This document shows, piece by piece, positions 1 through 8,875 of a stretch of DNA of 64,000 nucleotides (within the stretch, counting starts at the first letter, position 1; every line of letters begins with the position of its first letter). Made by a program: the position numbers and the translations under genes. The DNA comes from Hyunsoonleella pacifica (GTDB taxonomy: Bacteria > Bacteroidota > Bacteroidia > Flavobacteriales > Flavobacteriaceae): the NCBI RefSeq assembly GCF_004310335.1, contig NZ_SIRS01000001.1:62001-126000 (forward strand), read 5' to 3'. The notes under the pieces are model-generated. The model did not search any database. It worked only from the letters and a program-made list of their open reading frames with translations, and was not told the origin of the DNA.

Positions 1-164
1 TCATTAAATTTTCGGCTCGTAGAATCATAGGTGCAATTACGGAAATTTTAATTAATTGTGGAAATTGTTGTGGGGGTATAACGTTTTGTTAACTGTTTTG
101 TTGCTTTTTATAAGAACTAGACTTTTGTTAATTTGTATATAACTTTTATTTAAGCTTTTTGTTT

Positions 165-258
165 GCGGATAGGTGCGTTAGGGATTGAGCGGCATGTTTG
201 AAATCCCCGACGTAGGAGGGATTGAGAAGTGAAAGCCCGACCCTTTACGTGTAACGCC
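165..258 (+). repeat. Dispersed ~95-nt structured repeat, copy 1
   Basis: A related copy lies at 47916-48012 on the other strand, about 87% identical by eye. The outer arms GCGTTA (175-180) and TAACGC (252-257) can pair. Inside, AATCCC (202-207) can pair either with GGGATT at 181-186 or with GGGATT at 218-223, so two hairpins are mutually exclusive. It lies beyond the 3' end of tatC and reads towards it. It may be a small structured RNA or a palindromic mobile repeat; I cannot tell whether it matches a catalogued RNA family. Confidence 0.75.
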
Positions 259-267
259 ACAATGATA

Positions 268-1089
268 TTACCCATTTGCTTTTGCTTTTTTACGTTGATT
301 TTTTACAACAACTTTAGAAATATAGATACTTATTTGATAAAGAATTAGAATAGGAATGGCAACAATAACTTGACTTGCGATATCTGGAGGTGTTATAATT
401 GCTGCTAAAATTAGTACTACTACTAAAGCATATTTTCTATAGGTCTTTAAAATTTCAGGGGTTACAATGCCAACTTTTGTTAGGAAATATATGATAATTG
501 GTAGTTCGAATATTAATCCTGATGCTAATACGGAGGCACGAATGAGACCTATGTAGCTATTTAAATCAAAATCGTTATGTACTTTATCTGTAACGGAGTA
601 TGTGCCTAAAAAGTTTATGGATAGTGGACAAATAATATAGTAACCAAACAGTACACCTATAAAGAATAATAATGATGAAATGATGATAAAACCTTTGGAG
701 TGCTTACGTTCGTTATCATGCATGGCAGGACTTATAAACTTCCAAAGCTCATAAATAACATATGGAAAAGCGATAATGAAACCAAATGTTATAGAGGTCC
801 AGATATGGGCAGAAAACTGACCAGCCATGGTTCTACTTTGTACTTCAAAATTGAAATTAGTATTACAAAAGCTATCAAAACCTAAGAGTTGAGATGTTTT
901 ACAAAGCAAATCGTAGGTAAGAAAGTCTGACTTAGATGGTCCAAAAATTAAAGTATCAAAAATGAAACTTTTTAAAAGAAAGGCAACTGTAGCTGCTATC
1001 ATTACAGCTATTACACATCGTATTAAGTGCCATCGTAACTCTTCAAGATGATCTAAAAAAGACATCTCATTTACATCTTTCTTTGCCAT
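268..1089 (-). CDS. tatC: Twin-arginine translocase subunit TatC
   Basis: Inner-membrane receptor of the Tat pathway, which binds twin-arginine signal peptides and exports folded proteins. The 273 residues begin with the characteristic cytoplasmic stretch SFLDHLEELRWHLIR (about 10-24). Several hydrophobic segments follow, with the conserved FPYVIYELWKFISP loop near the middle. Length is normal for the family. The ATG shares one base with the kdsD stop (TAATG), so the two genes are translationally coupled. The C-terminus is basic (KNQRKKAKANG). No tatA or tatB is in the window. Confidence 0.96.
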   Translation of the reverse strand: MAKKDVNEMSFLDHLEELRWHLIRCVIAVMIAATVAFLLKSFIFDTLIFGPSKSDFLTYDLLCKTSQLLGFDSFCNTNFNFEVQSRTMAGQFSAHIWTSITFGFIIAFPYVIYELWKFISPAMHDNERKHSKGFIIISSLLFFIGVLFGYYIICPLSINFLGTYSVTDKVHNDFDLNSYIGLIRASVLASGLIFELPIIIYFLTKVGIVTPEILKTYRKYALVVVLILAAIITPPDIASQVIVAIPILILYQISIYISKVVVKNQRKKAKANG

Positions 1090-2054
1090 TATATAATTCC
1101 TTCTTTTACGAGATCATGTAAATGAATAACGCCCTCATATTTCCCGTTGTCTTCAACTAGTAATTGTGTAATACCAAAGTCTTCCATAATTTCTTTGGCG
1201 TCAATAGCCATAGCATCAGAAGAAATACGTTTAGGATTTTTACTCATAATATCTTTAGCGGTTAGGGTAGCAAAATTATCAGTTTTACTTAGCATTCTAC
1301 GCAAATCACCATCAGTAATTACACCTACAATAGTATTGTTTTCAACTACAGCAGTAACACCTAGCAGTTTCTCTGAAATTTCTACAATCACATCCTTAAT
1401 ACTAGCATCAGTATTTACTTTTGGTTTTTGATTTACTGATGAAATATCATTAACCCTTAAGTATAGTTTTTTACCTAATGCTCCTCCGGGGTGGTATTTA
1501 GCAAAATCATTACTTGAAAATCCGCGTTTTTCGAGTAAACATACTGCAAGTGCATCTCCTGTAACAAGTTGGGCTGTTGTACTTGTTGTTGGAGCTAGAT
1601 TGTTAGGACAAGCCTCTTTTTCAACATAAGTATTTAAAACAAAATCAGCTTGTTGTCCTAGAAAAGATGCTTTGTTGCCAGTAATAGCTATCATTTTATT
1701 ATTAGCACTTTTTATAAGAGGTACTAAAACTTTAATTTCTGGTGTATTTCCACTTTTTGAGATGCAAATTACTACATCATCTTTTAAAATTAATCCTAAA
1801 TCGCCATGAATAGCATCTGCAGCATGCATAAAAATTGCTGGTGTACCTGTGGAATTTAAGGTAGCCACAATTTTACTGGCTATTATAGCACTTTTACCAA
1901 TACCAGTAATAACAACACGTCCTTTAGAGTTAAAAATGAGGTCTACTGCATCAGCAAAATTATCATCTATTAAAGTAGATAAATTTAAAATGGCCTTGGC
2001 TTCCATTTCAATAGTCTGTTTTGCTATATAGATACTACCTTTTTTACTATTCAA
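1089..2054 (-). CDS. kdsD: Arabinose-5-phosphate isomerase, KpsF/KdsD family
   Basis: Converts ribulose 5-phosphate to arabinose 5-phosphate, the first step towards Kdo of lipopolysaccharide. The 321 residues hold a SIS domain (about 35-180) with GIGKSAIIASKI (51-62) and the sugar-phosphate loop SKSGNTPEI (99-107). Two CBS domains follow (about 205-320). It is the first gene of a two-gene unit with tatC and is divergent from recQ. A TAnnTTTG -7 element lies about 100 bp upstream (2152-2159). Confidence 0.94.
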   Translation of the reverse strand: MNSKKGSIYIAKQTIEMEAKAILNLSTLIDDNFADAVDLIFNSKGRVVITGIGKSAIIASKIVATLNSTGTPAIFMHAADAIHGDLGLILKDDVVICISKSGNTPEIKVLVPLIKSANNKMIAITGNKASFLGQQADFVLNTYVEKEACPNNLAPTTSTTAQLVTGDALAVCLLEKRGFSSNDFAKYHPGGALGKKLYLRVNDISSVNQKPKVNTDASIKDVIVEISEKLLGVTAVVENNTIVGVITDGDLRRMLSKTDNFATLTAKDIMSKNPKRISSDAMAIDAKEIMEDFGITQLLVEDNGKYEGVIHLHDLVKEGII

Positions 2055-2151
2055 AATATTTAAGTTTTATAGTAATTGGACTCAATTAAAGATTTTATTA
2101 TCTTTATCAATAGCCAATTTAAAATTTTATTGTAAATTCAAATTTCGTTTG

Positions 2152-2159
2152 CAAAATTA
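2152..2159 (-). promoter_or_regulatory. Bacteroidota -7 element for kdsD-tatC
   Basis: On the minus strand this reads TAATTTTG, matching TAnnTTTG. It is about 98 bp upstream of the kdsD ATG. No TTG at the usual -33 distance was seen, so strength is uncertain. Confidence 0.5.
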
Positions 2160-2257
2160 ACGAAAAAAAGAATGAGGGCTCTCCATATCAATTGCTAAAT
2201 TAATGGTCTATAGCTACAACGTATTATATTAATTAGTTAATAAATTTTAAAAATTTT

Positions 2258-4462
2258 ATGTCTATTGCAAAAGCTGATTTGCACGGTGCATTAAAGAAGT
2301 ATTTCGGATTCAATAAATTTAAAGGACTTCAAGAGGACGTCATAAAGAGTATTTTAGGTGGTAATCATACATTTGTGATTATGCCAACTGGAGGTGGGAA
2401 GTCATTGTGCTATCAATTACCTGCTTTAATGGAAGAGGGTACTGCAATTGTAGTTTCTCCTCTTATTGCACTTATGAAAAATCAAGTAGATGCCATAAGA
2501 GGTGTCTCTAATGAAGACGGGATTGCTCATGTTTTAAATTCATCTCTTAATAAAACTGAGGTAAAGCGTGTAAAAGAAGATATTATAAATGGTGTAACAA
2601 AATTACTTTATGTAGCACCAGAATCATTAACTAAAGAAGAGAATGTAGATTTTTTACGCTCGGTAAAAATCTCTTTTATGGCCATTGATGAAGCACACTG
2701 TATTAGTGAATGGGGGCATGACTTTAGGCCCGAATATCGTAACCTAAGGCATATTATAGGGAGAATTGGCGATAATATTCCAATTATAGGTCTAACAGCT
2801 ACGGCAACTCCAAAAGTTCAAGAAGATATTATTAAAAACCTAGGTATTTCTGGGGCTACAACCTTTAAAGCATCATTTAATAGACCCAATTTATTTTATG
2901 AGGTACGTCCCAAGACCAAAAATGTTGATGTAGACATTATTCGATTTATAAAACAGAATGAAGGAAAATCAGGCATTGTATATTGTTTAAGTAGAAAGCG
3001 TGTTGAGGAATTAGCACAAGTTTTACAAGTAAATGGTATTAAAGCGGTGCCTTATCATGCAGGTTTAGATGCCAAAACAAGATCGAGTCATCAAGATATG
3101 TTTCTTATGGAAGATGTAGATGTTGTGGTGGCTACTATAGCTTTTGGGATGGGTATTGATAAACCTGATGTGCGTTTTGTAATACATCATGATATTCCTA
3201 AAAGTATAGAAAGTTATTATCAAGAAACTGGTCGTGCTGGAAGAGATGGAGGAGAAGGCCACTGTTTGGCATATTATGCTTATAAAGACATAGAAAAGTT
3301 GGAAAAATTTATGTCTGGAAAACCTGTGGCTGAACAAGAAATAGGGCATGCCTTATTACAAGAAGTAGTAGCTTTTGCTGAAACATCAATTTCTAGACGT
3401 AAATTTATTTTACACTATTTCGGGGAAGCGTTTGATAATGCTACTGGAGAAGGTGGAGATATGGACGATAATGTGCGTAACCCCAAAAAACAAACAGAGG
3501 CAAAGGATAATGCTAAAATTCTTCTAGATATAGTAAAAGGCACTAACTCTAAATACAAATCTAAAGACCTTGTAAATGTTATCGTGGGTAAAGAAAATGC
3601 GCTGATAAATTCCCATAAAACAAATGAACAACCATTTTTTGGAAGCGGAAAGCATGAAAACTCTAAATATTGGATGGCCTTGTTAAGGCAGCTTCTTGTG
3701 GCAGGATATTTAAAGAAGAATATTGAAAGTTACGGTGTAATTGAGTTGAGTCAAAAAGGAGAGGATTTCATAAACAAACCAGCTTCTTTTATGATGACTG
3801 AAGATCATGTTTTTGATGAAAATCAAGACGATTCAGGAATCATAACTAATGCCAAAGGCAGTGGAGGCGCTACAGACGAAACCTTAATGGCAATGTTAAA
3901 AGATTTGCGTAAAAAGAATGCTAAAAAGTTGGGTGTACCACCTTTTGTAATTTTTCAAGATCCTTCTTTAGAGGATATGGCTTTAAAATATCCTATAAAC
4001 CTAACAGAATTAAGTAACGTACACGGTGTAGGAGATGGTAAAGCCAAAAAATATGGTAAAGATTTTGTAGCGTTAATAGCCAATTACGTTAACGAGAATG
4101 ATATTACTAGGCCTGAAGACTTAGTAGTAAAATCCACAGGCAGCAATTCTGCCAATAAATTATACATCATTCAAAATGTAGATAGAAAGTTACCGCTTGA
4201 TGATATAGCCTCATCTAAAGGTATGGAAATGCCTGATTTTATAAGGGAGATGGAAGCTATCGTATACTCTGGTACCAAGCTAAATATAGATTATTGGATA
4301 GATGAAATTTTAGATGAAGATCAGCAAGAAGAAATTCACGATTACTTCATGGAATCAGATACCGATAGTATAGAGGATGCTATGGAGGAATTTGATGGCG
4401 ATTATGATGATGAGGAACTGCGCTTATATCGTATCAAATTTATTAGTGAGGTGGCTAATTAG
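2258..4462 (+). CDS. recQ: ATP-dependent DNA helicase RecQ (zinc-site cysteines absent)
   Basis: A 3'-5' superfamily 2 helicase in recombination and fork repair. The 734 residues carry Walker A TGGGKS (44-49), DEAH (144-147), motif VI QETGRAGRDG (about 322-331), a RecQ-C-terminal region, an HRDC-like segment (about 550-625) and a very acidic tail (about 670-725). The RQC helix motif LHYFGE (385-390) is present. However, none of the four cysteines that bind zinc in E. coli-type RecQ is found between about 365 and 420; the usual CDNC position reads MDDN (402-405). The gene is otherwise intact, so this is probably a lineage form and not a defect. Confidence 0.93.
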   Translation: MSIAKADLHGALKKYFGFNKFKGLQEDVIKSILGGNHTFVIMPTGGGKSLCYQLPALMEEGTAIVVSPLIALMKNQVDAIRGVSNEDGIAHVLNSSLNKTEVKRVKEDIINGVTKLLYVAPESLTKEENVDFLRSVKISFMAIDEAHCISEWGHDFRPEYRNLRHIIGRIGDNIPIIGLTATATPKVQEDIIKNLGISGATTFKASFNRPNLFYEVRPKTKNVDVDIIRFIKQNEGKSGIVYCLSRKRVEELAQVLQVNGIKAVPYHAGLDAKTRSSHQDMFLMEDVDVVVATIAFGMGIDKPDVRFVIHHDIPKSIESYYQETGRAGRDGGEGHCLAYYAYKDIEKLEKFMSGKPVAEQEIGHALLQEVVAFAETSISRRKFILHYFGEAFDNATGEGGDMDDNVRNPKKQTEAKDNAKILLDIVKGTNSKYKSKDLVNVIVGKENALINSHKTNEQPFFGSGKHENSKYWMALLRQLLVAGYLKKNIESYGVIELSQKGEDFINKPASFMMTEDHVFDENQDDSGIITNAKGSGGATDETLMAMLKDLRKKNAKKLGVPPFVIFQDPSLEDMALKYPINLTELSNVHGVGDGKAKKYGKDFVALIANYVNENDITRPEDLVVKSTGSNSANKLYIIQNVDRKLPLDDIASSKGMEMPDFIREMEAIVYSGTKLNIDYWIDEILDEDQQEEIHDYFMESDTDSIEDAMEEFDGDYDDEELRLYRIKFISEVAN

Positions 4463-4482
4463 TTTAAATAAACTATTTTATT
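4460..4482 (+). terminator. Likely rho-independent terminator of recQ
   Basis: Inverted repeat TAGTTTA/TAAACTA overlaps the recQ stop codon and is followed by TTTTATT. The stem is short and AT-rich, so this is only moderately convincing. Confidence 0.45.
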
Positions 4483-4558
4483 CTAGATAAATAATTTTCA
4501 TCAGGAGGTATTTGTTTAATTACCTTTAATATTTTTGTATGAGTTCTGGTTATTAATG

Positions 4559-5152
4559 TTATCTGATCCCTTTTTGCTGTTTCTCAATTTGTTTTCGTTT
4601 AGCTTCTGACACTTGCCCAGTTTCAGCATAAATCTTTAATTCTTCCAATACAATGTTTACTTGTTTTTTCATTTGTTTGGTAATTAATCTTCTCAAGAAG
4701 AATCCTGCAAACCTTTTCATATGCATGGTTACGTTCATTTCAATTTTTGATTGGCGCGTACTCACTTCAATGATTTTCCAATGATTACTTGAAAATGTAA
4801 TAAAACTAGGAGCACCATCAGTCAAGTTATATGCTAACTCCTTGTTCTTATCACTAAACATAATAAGTTTTTCTACTACTTTGCCGCCTTTGCCAATATT
4901 TGTTTCACAAGTTCGGGAAGAACACGTTGCTCCTTCAATTTGTGGTTTACCAGTGCCATAAGAGCGTTTTAAAGTAGATGTCCATTCTGCTGTTTTATCA
5001 AATTCTCTGCAAATTGCCCAGAGTGAATCTGCAGACACATTAATAACTTCACTAGTCAAAGTTTCTTTAACTATTTTATTCTTTTTCTCTTGTGCCATAC
5101 CTTTAAGGTGTACTATTAGTAATCCTAATAATATCAATAGTTTTACTTTCAT
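4559..5152 (-). CDS. Secreted SRPBCC-family (START-like) protein
   Basis: 197 residues with an N-terminal signal peptide (about 1-20, ending KGMAQ). The body resembles the polyketide cyclase/dehydrase and lipid-transport fold: an INVSADSLWAICREFDKTAEW segment near 37-57, and a long amphipathic helix near the C-terminus. Two cysteines (CSSRTCE, about 77-83) are close together. Proteins of this fold bind hydrophobic ligands; no ligand can be inferred here. It lies on the same strand as the next two small genes but is well separated from them. Confidence 0.7.
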   Translation of the reverse strand: MKVKLLILLGLLIVHLKGMAQEKKNKIVKETLTSEVINVSADSLWAICREFDKTAEWTSTLKRSYGTGKPQIEGATCSSRTCETNIGKGGKVVEKLIMFSDKNKELAYNLTDGAPSFITFSSNHWKIIEVSTRQSKIEMNVTMHMKRFAGFFLRRLITKQMKKQVNIVLEELKIYAETGQVSEAKRKQIEKQQKGIR

Positions 5153-5278
5153 CTCTCTTTTGCTTTTTGTGATGAAAAAGTATTTTTTCTTCTTTAAAAT
5201 GCTTCGTCTCCGGACGTTTTATGTCTGCAGTTACTCGCCAAAAAAGAAACGGAATTATTCTAATGACTGATTGTTAGC

Positions 5279-5728
5279 TTACTGTTTTACGCTTTCAAAT
5301 ACTTTTCTCCATTCAGAAGCATCGTATATTAAATGTGATTCTTTAATTTTTCCATTCTCTACTCTAAACCATTCATTTGCAGTTGTATTTTCTAAACCTT
5401 TAATGGCAGACATGAACGTATAATTAGCAGCTACCCAATTACCACTTACCGCTATTTTGTTAATTTTTAGTCCGGTAAGAACCTTTGCCACATTTTTAGC
5501 TTCTTCAATAAATTCTATTTTAGAATAAAGCGCATCTGTAGGACTAGTAAACTGGTAATCATCTGCTAATAAACTAAGTGATTCTGTAATTTTAGAAGTG
5601 TCGTCAAACCCATTTAAAAACGTAGTAATAATATTCTCATTAGCCATAATAGTTTGTTTCTCTTGTGCATGTGTGATAATTGAAAGTATAAAGATTCCAA
5701 TTACAAATACGTGTTTTATTAATCTCAT
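5279..5728 (-). CDS. Secreted SnoaL/NTF2-like protein
   Basis: 149 residues with a signal peptide (ending THAQ, about 18-21). The rest resembles the SnoaL-like/NTF2-like cone fold: an early helix (NENIITTFLNGFDD), a DDYQFTSPTDALYSKIEF segment, and a C-terminal strand pair ending in a WFRVENGKIKE motif typical of this fold. Such proteins are small ligand-binding proteins or isomerases. The function here is unknown. The Crp-type regulator gene just upstream on the same strand could regulate it. Confidence 0.7.
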   Translation of the reverse strand: MRLIKHVFVIGIFILSIITHAQEKQTIMANENIITTFLNGFDDTSKITESLSLLADDYQFTSPTDALYSKIEFIEEAKNVAKVLTGLKINKIAVSGNWVAANYTFMSAIKGLENTTANEWFRVENGKIKESHLIYDASEWRKVFESVKQ

Positions 5729-5774
5729 TTTTTTAATTTATTATGAGACAAATTTCAAGATTTAGATGAAACTA

Positions 5775-5796
5775 AATCTTGGTAAAAACCAAGATT
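5775..5796 (-). terminator. Hairpin downstream of the Crp-like gene
   Basis: AATCTTGG and CCAAGATT form a perfect 8-bp stem with a 6-base loop just after the stop at 5798. There is no strong U-tract, so it may only slow polymerase. Confidence 0.4.
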
Positions 5797-5797
5797 A

Positions 5798-6358
5798 TTA
5801 AATGACAATTCTGTTCATTAACTTACTAAAGTTAGTTTGATCAATTCGAAGATATGCAGCAATGTCTTTTTGAGGAATAGAATTAATTAAGTGGGAACTT
5901 CTTCCCATGAATTTTTTAAATCGTGTTTCTACATTATAAGCCATTAGCTCATTATGTCTTTCTATCATCCCTATTAAGATGTTTTCTGTTGCTTTTCTAA
6001 ACAATGTTTCAAGAGGACGATATTTTTGAATTAATTGCTCATGCTTTCTTTTTGGTAAACGCAATAATTGGCTGTCCGTAATTGTTTCAACGTAAAACCT
6101 CGATGGGGTTTGGGTTAAAAAAGAATCCATAGCTCCACTAAAGGATGGGGCATAAGAGAAAAACAAAATATGCTCTTTACCTTCATTAAAAAAATATGCT
6201 TTTTGTACACCTGTTTTTACAAAATAAAGATATGGTTCAATCTTTTCAGGCTCAGAGAATATTGTTTTTTTGGGAATAGAATATTCCAACCAGTTTGAAG
6301 CATATTCGTCCAGAATATCGTCATCAACTTTAAATATTTGTGATAGAAAATTTTTCAA
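5798..6358 (-). CDS. Crp/Fnr-family transcriptional regulator
   Basis: 186 residues with a cyclic-nucleotide-binding-like beta-roll (about 20-120) and a C-terminal helix-turn-helix (IPQKDIAAYLRIDQTNFSK, about 160-178). It lacks the iron-sulfur cysteines of Fnr, and the arginine that binds phosphate in Crp is not obvious. Bacteroidota carry many such stand-alone short members, often next to the genes they regulate; the neighbouring small secreted genes are candidates. It sits next to a decayed cassette-type repeat (6376-6480) and may be the distal edge of the accessory array. Confidence 0.85.
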   Translation of the reverse strand: MKNFLSQIFKVDDDILDEYASNWLEYSIPKKTIFSEPEKIEPYLYFVKTGVQKAYFFNEGKEHILFFSYAPSFSGAMDSFLTQTPSRFYVETITDSQLLRLPKRKHEQLIQKYRPLETLFRKATENILIGMIERHNELMAYNVETRFKKFMGRSSHLINSIPQKDIAAYLRIDQTNFSKLMNRIVI

Positions 6359-6375
6359 TTTTACTTTTGTAAATA

Positions 6376-6480
6376 CTGTTACAAATTTGTGTATGAAAGA
6401 TAGGATTTAAAAAGATACTAATTAAATAAGCAAATACCTTTTTATTTAATATTTGTTAGCTAGTTTTATACACGGCTTAA
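6376..6480. repeat. Degenerate array repeat (site z)
   Basis: The inverted arms GTGTATGA (6389-6396) and TTATACAC (6466-6473) match those of site c. In gene sense the right arm is followed by a 6-base spacer and GTA in place of GTT. It contains GCAAATAC, also present at the centre of sites a and c. The AAC end is not recognisable, so I regard it as a decayed family member. Confidence 0.45.
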
Positions 6481-6498
6481 GTAGGCAACAGTTTTTTG

Positions 6499-7197
6499 TC
6501 ATTCATTTTCTAATATGGCCACAGCTCTAACAGGTGAGCCTGTACCACCTTTAATTTTTAAGGGAAAACCTATAAATCTAAATCTACCTTTACCAATTAA
6601 TTGATTAAGGTTTATCATATTTTCATAATGTGTAAAATTCAATTCTCCACAAATATGATGAACTTCTTTATTTGAAATCCCAGGAACACCTGGGGACATA
6701 GTTTCAACACCAAAAGCTGATATTTTCTTTTCCCCAAGAAATCTAGCTGAGTCAGCTGTAATTCCAGGGCCATTACTCCAATTTTCTCCATTAAAATGTT
6801 TTCTGTAATGGTCAGTATAGAATAATACAGTGTCCCCTTTTTTAATTACTAAACCTTCTTTTTTACAAGCTAATTCTATTTCGTGAGGCTCTATTAATTC
6901 TTTTAATGTTTTATGAGAAAAATCTAAACATATCCCTTCTGTATAGAACATAGATAGAGGCATTTTGTCAATTGATTTGCCTTTATGTTGAATTTCCATA
7001 TGGTTTGTTGCGTCAACATGGGTTCCTGTATGTTCTCCTAATTCTAATTTATGAACCGCAGGTGTTTTAGTTTTTGGGTTTTTTATTCCATTCCATTCTT
7101 CGTGAGAATTGTGGATTGTCATTTTAACTTCTGGAAGGTCTTTATATACAGGCATTCCTTCATAGATTATTTGACTTAAATCAATAATTTTTGTCAT
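6499..7197 (-). CDS. Cyclase-family metal-dependent hydrolase (kynurenine-formamidase-like)
   Basis: 232 residues of the bacterial cyclase/KynB family. The signature HTGTHVDATNH (about 56-66) supplies the metal ligands, and a HYENMINLNQL segment (about 190-200) is near the C-terminus. Members hydrolyse N-formylkynurenine, isatin or other cyclic amides; the substrate cannot be named. It is the only clearly enzymatic gene of known fold in the array and is cytoplasmic (no signal peptide). Its upstream end is site a. Its downstream end does not match it, so this unit is decayed. Confidence 0.85.
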   Translation of the reverse strand: MTKIIDLSQIIYEGMPVYKDLPEVKMTIHNSHEEWNGIKNPKTKTPAVHKLELGEHTGTHVDATNHMEIQHKGKSIDKMPLSMFYTEGICLDFSHKTLKELIEPHEIELACKKEGLVIKKGDTVLFYTDHYRKHFNGENWSNGPGITADSARFLGEKKISAFGVETMSPGVPGISNKEVHHICGELNFTHYENMINLNQLIGKGRFRFIGFPLKIKGGTGSPVRAVAILENE

Positions 7198-7222
7198 TAA
7201 GTATGTTGTTTTTCAAATTGTC

Positions 7223-7350
7223 GGTAACATTTAAGCTATGAATGGTTACATGGGGTAACACTAAACTTTGCAAATACAAATCAAACTCAAAATCCGCAAG
7301 GATTTTCAGAAATATCCGAGAACGAGCAATTACTTATACTCATCCTAAGT
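7223..7350. repeat. Cassette-type repeat, site a (partly decayed)
   Basis: On the plus strand: AAC (7226-7228), a 6-base spacer, then GCTATGA, matching the other sites. The other end (TTATACTCATCCTAAG, about 7334-7349) resembles TATAGCC-ATT-GTT but has lost GTT. The centre holds GCAAATAC and a hairpin, AAAATCC/GGATTTT. It separates the cyclase unit from the 7367-7990 unit. Confidence 0.6.
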
Positions 7351-7366
7351 TTGTATTCATTAATGT

Positions 7367-7990
7367 TTATTTTAATTTTATATCTACAATTTTCATGTAT
7401 CCATAATACAGCGTAGCGTTTTTTACACTTTTTTGCATTGGAAAATATAAGTTTATATTTCTTTTTCTTAAATCTTTAGGTTCAAAATATGATAGATGAC
7501 ATTCTTTATCAGGGTTTTTAAAACTTATTTTGTATTCATCATAAGCTTCATAACATATTGGTGCTATTAGATTATTAACTCCCTCAAATTCATAATCTAA
7601 AAATGTATCTTTAATATCTGGCTTGTATCTATCTTCTAAAGATTTATACTTGGGTTTATTTTTAATTAATTGAATAAAGTACCATTTGTCCGTAAAATTT
7701 GTATAAGTCACACTAAGTGGTCTTAATCTTATTTTGGCTTGGTGGTCTATAAGTGAGAATTTATTAACATCAAAGGGTCTTATCTTATTATCAATCATCT
7801 CAATTCTGACTTTTACGTTGTATTGAACTATTTCCTTTGATTTTGTCCTAACGTTAGTTACAGCACCTATTAATTGGCTCGCCTTTTTTGTTTTTACATA
7901 TTCAATAGTAAGGTTGTCCTCTTGAATCTCAATTTGAGAATAAAATATTTGAGAGGATAGTAATGCTATTATGATTAATCTTGTTTTCAT
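7367..7990 (-). CDS. Exported protein of unknown function
   Basis: 207 residues with a clear signal peptide (about 1-18, SQIFYSQ). No domain recognised. The mature part is rich in beta-type stretches and lysine, with a CYEAYDEYKISF segment near 146-157 and one more cysteine near 169. It fills one unit of the array, between sites a and b. The unit's two ends share only TAAGT, consistent with decay of site a. Confidence 0.6.
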   Translation of the reverse strand: MKTRLIIIALLSSQIFYSQIEIQEDNLTIEYVKTKKASQLIGAVTNVRTKSKEIVQYNVKVRIEMIDNKIRPFDVNKFSLIDHQAKIRLRPLSVTYTNFTDKWYFIQLIKNKPKYKSLEDRYKPDIKDTFLDYEFEGVNNLIAPICYEAYDEYKISFKNPDKECHLSYFEPKDLRKRNINLYFPMQKSVKNATLYYGYMKIVDIKLK

Positions 7991-8077
7991 ATTAGTTCAT
8001 TTAACAGTAAATTTTGCTGCAAATTTTTCTTTATTCAGAGCTTTAAATATCAATTAGGTTCGTTTTTCCCAAATTAC

Positions 8078-8215
8078 TTACAACGGTCTCGGCTCGTATA
8101 ACCGTCAGTTACGGGTTAATATGCGTTAATTTTCGGTTAAGCACTGACGTTAGCAATTCCGAGTGGATTCGGACGTAGTCGAATCCGCCGTAATTGCGGT
8201 TATACATTGTTGTAA
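8078..8215. repeat. Cassette-type repeat, site b
   Basis: Plus strand: TTACAAC-GGTCTC-GGCTCGTATAACCG at the left and CGGTTATA-CATT-GTTGTAA at the right. AAC ends at 8084 and GTT starts at 8209. The interior has two further inverted repeats, CGTCAGT/ACTGACG and GGATTCG/CGAATCC. Here, unlike elsewhere, the outer flanks also pair across the site. Confidence 0.75.
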
Positions 8216-8248
8216 ACAGTTGTTTTTTCATTTCGTTTTAAATTCCGA

Positions 8249-8815
8249 TTACCAGAATTTATACCACTTTTTTTGTTCAGTCGGTAATTCAGTCATTTCT
8301 GGTGGAACAGTTTTCGAACCCTCAATCAGTCCGTAAACTGCTGTATTAAATCCAGATTCTACATCTACGTCGTTTTGGCATTGTTGGATTATAAATGCTG
8401 TTGACATTGCACAAGCCACAGCCATTTCTTTTTCGGTCAACTTGTGCTTTTTCATTATTTCGGTTGCTTTTGCTTGAGTCGAGTTTAATGATTGCAAAAA
8501 GTCAAGTTCAGTTTTTTGTATTTCAGCCGATTCCATTTTATCATTGTCAACAGTTACTCCCATATTCGATAAGACAGCTCCAATTACATTAATCAGTTCA
8601 GGTCCTTGTTCATTCGCCTGTTGAGAAAGTACCGCTGTTCCAGGTTTAGCGTCATCGATATTCAGTCCGAATGATTTAAATAAAAATGAACCTGATAATC
8701 TTGCGGAAGTTGCAATTGCAGTTGCAGAATGAACTTCTCTATTTTTTCCAATCGCACTTGCAATTAGGTCAACTATTTCTCCTGTTGCTTTATTCTGATT
8801 TTGGGTTATTTCCAT
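8249..8815 (-). CDS. Conserved-looking cytoplasmic protein of unknown function
   Basis: 188 residues, no signal peptide or recognised domain. Mostly predicted helix, with an alanine-rich N-terminal third (about 15-50) and a second helical block (about 105-170); the end is tryptophan-rich (KKWYKFW). The IS3 element ends only 21 bp upstream of its ATG, so its original promoter and unit boundary are gone. Any transcription now probably comes from the IS, whose transposase reads in the same direction. Confidence 0.6.
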   Translation of the reverse strand: MEITQNQNKATGEIVDLIASAIGKNREVHSATAIATSARLSGSFLFKSFGLNIDDAKPGTAVLSQQANEQGPELINVIGAVLSNMGVTVDNDKMESAEIQKTELDFLQSLNSTQAKATEIMKKHKLTEKEMAVACAMSTAFIIQQCQNDVDVESGFNTAVYGLIEGSKTVPPEMTELPTEQKKWYKFW

Positions 8816-8875
8816 TTATTAAGTTTGTTTGGGCAATGTCTAGTCCTGAAATATGGCTACAGGTTAAAAATTGAT

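Noticed and set aside
5153-5278. Another array site between the SRPBCC and SnoaL genes
   Set aside because: ATTGTTAGC occurs, but no inverted arm or second boundary was found, so it is not listed as a repeat.
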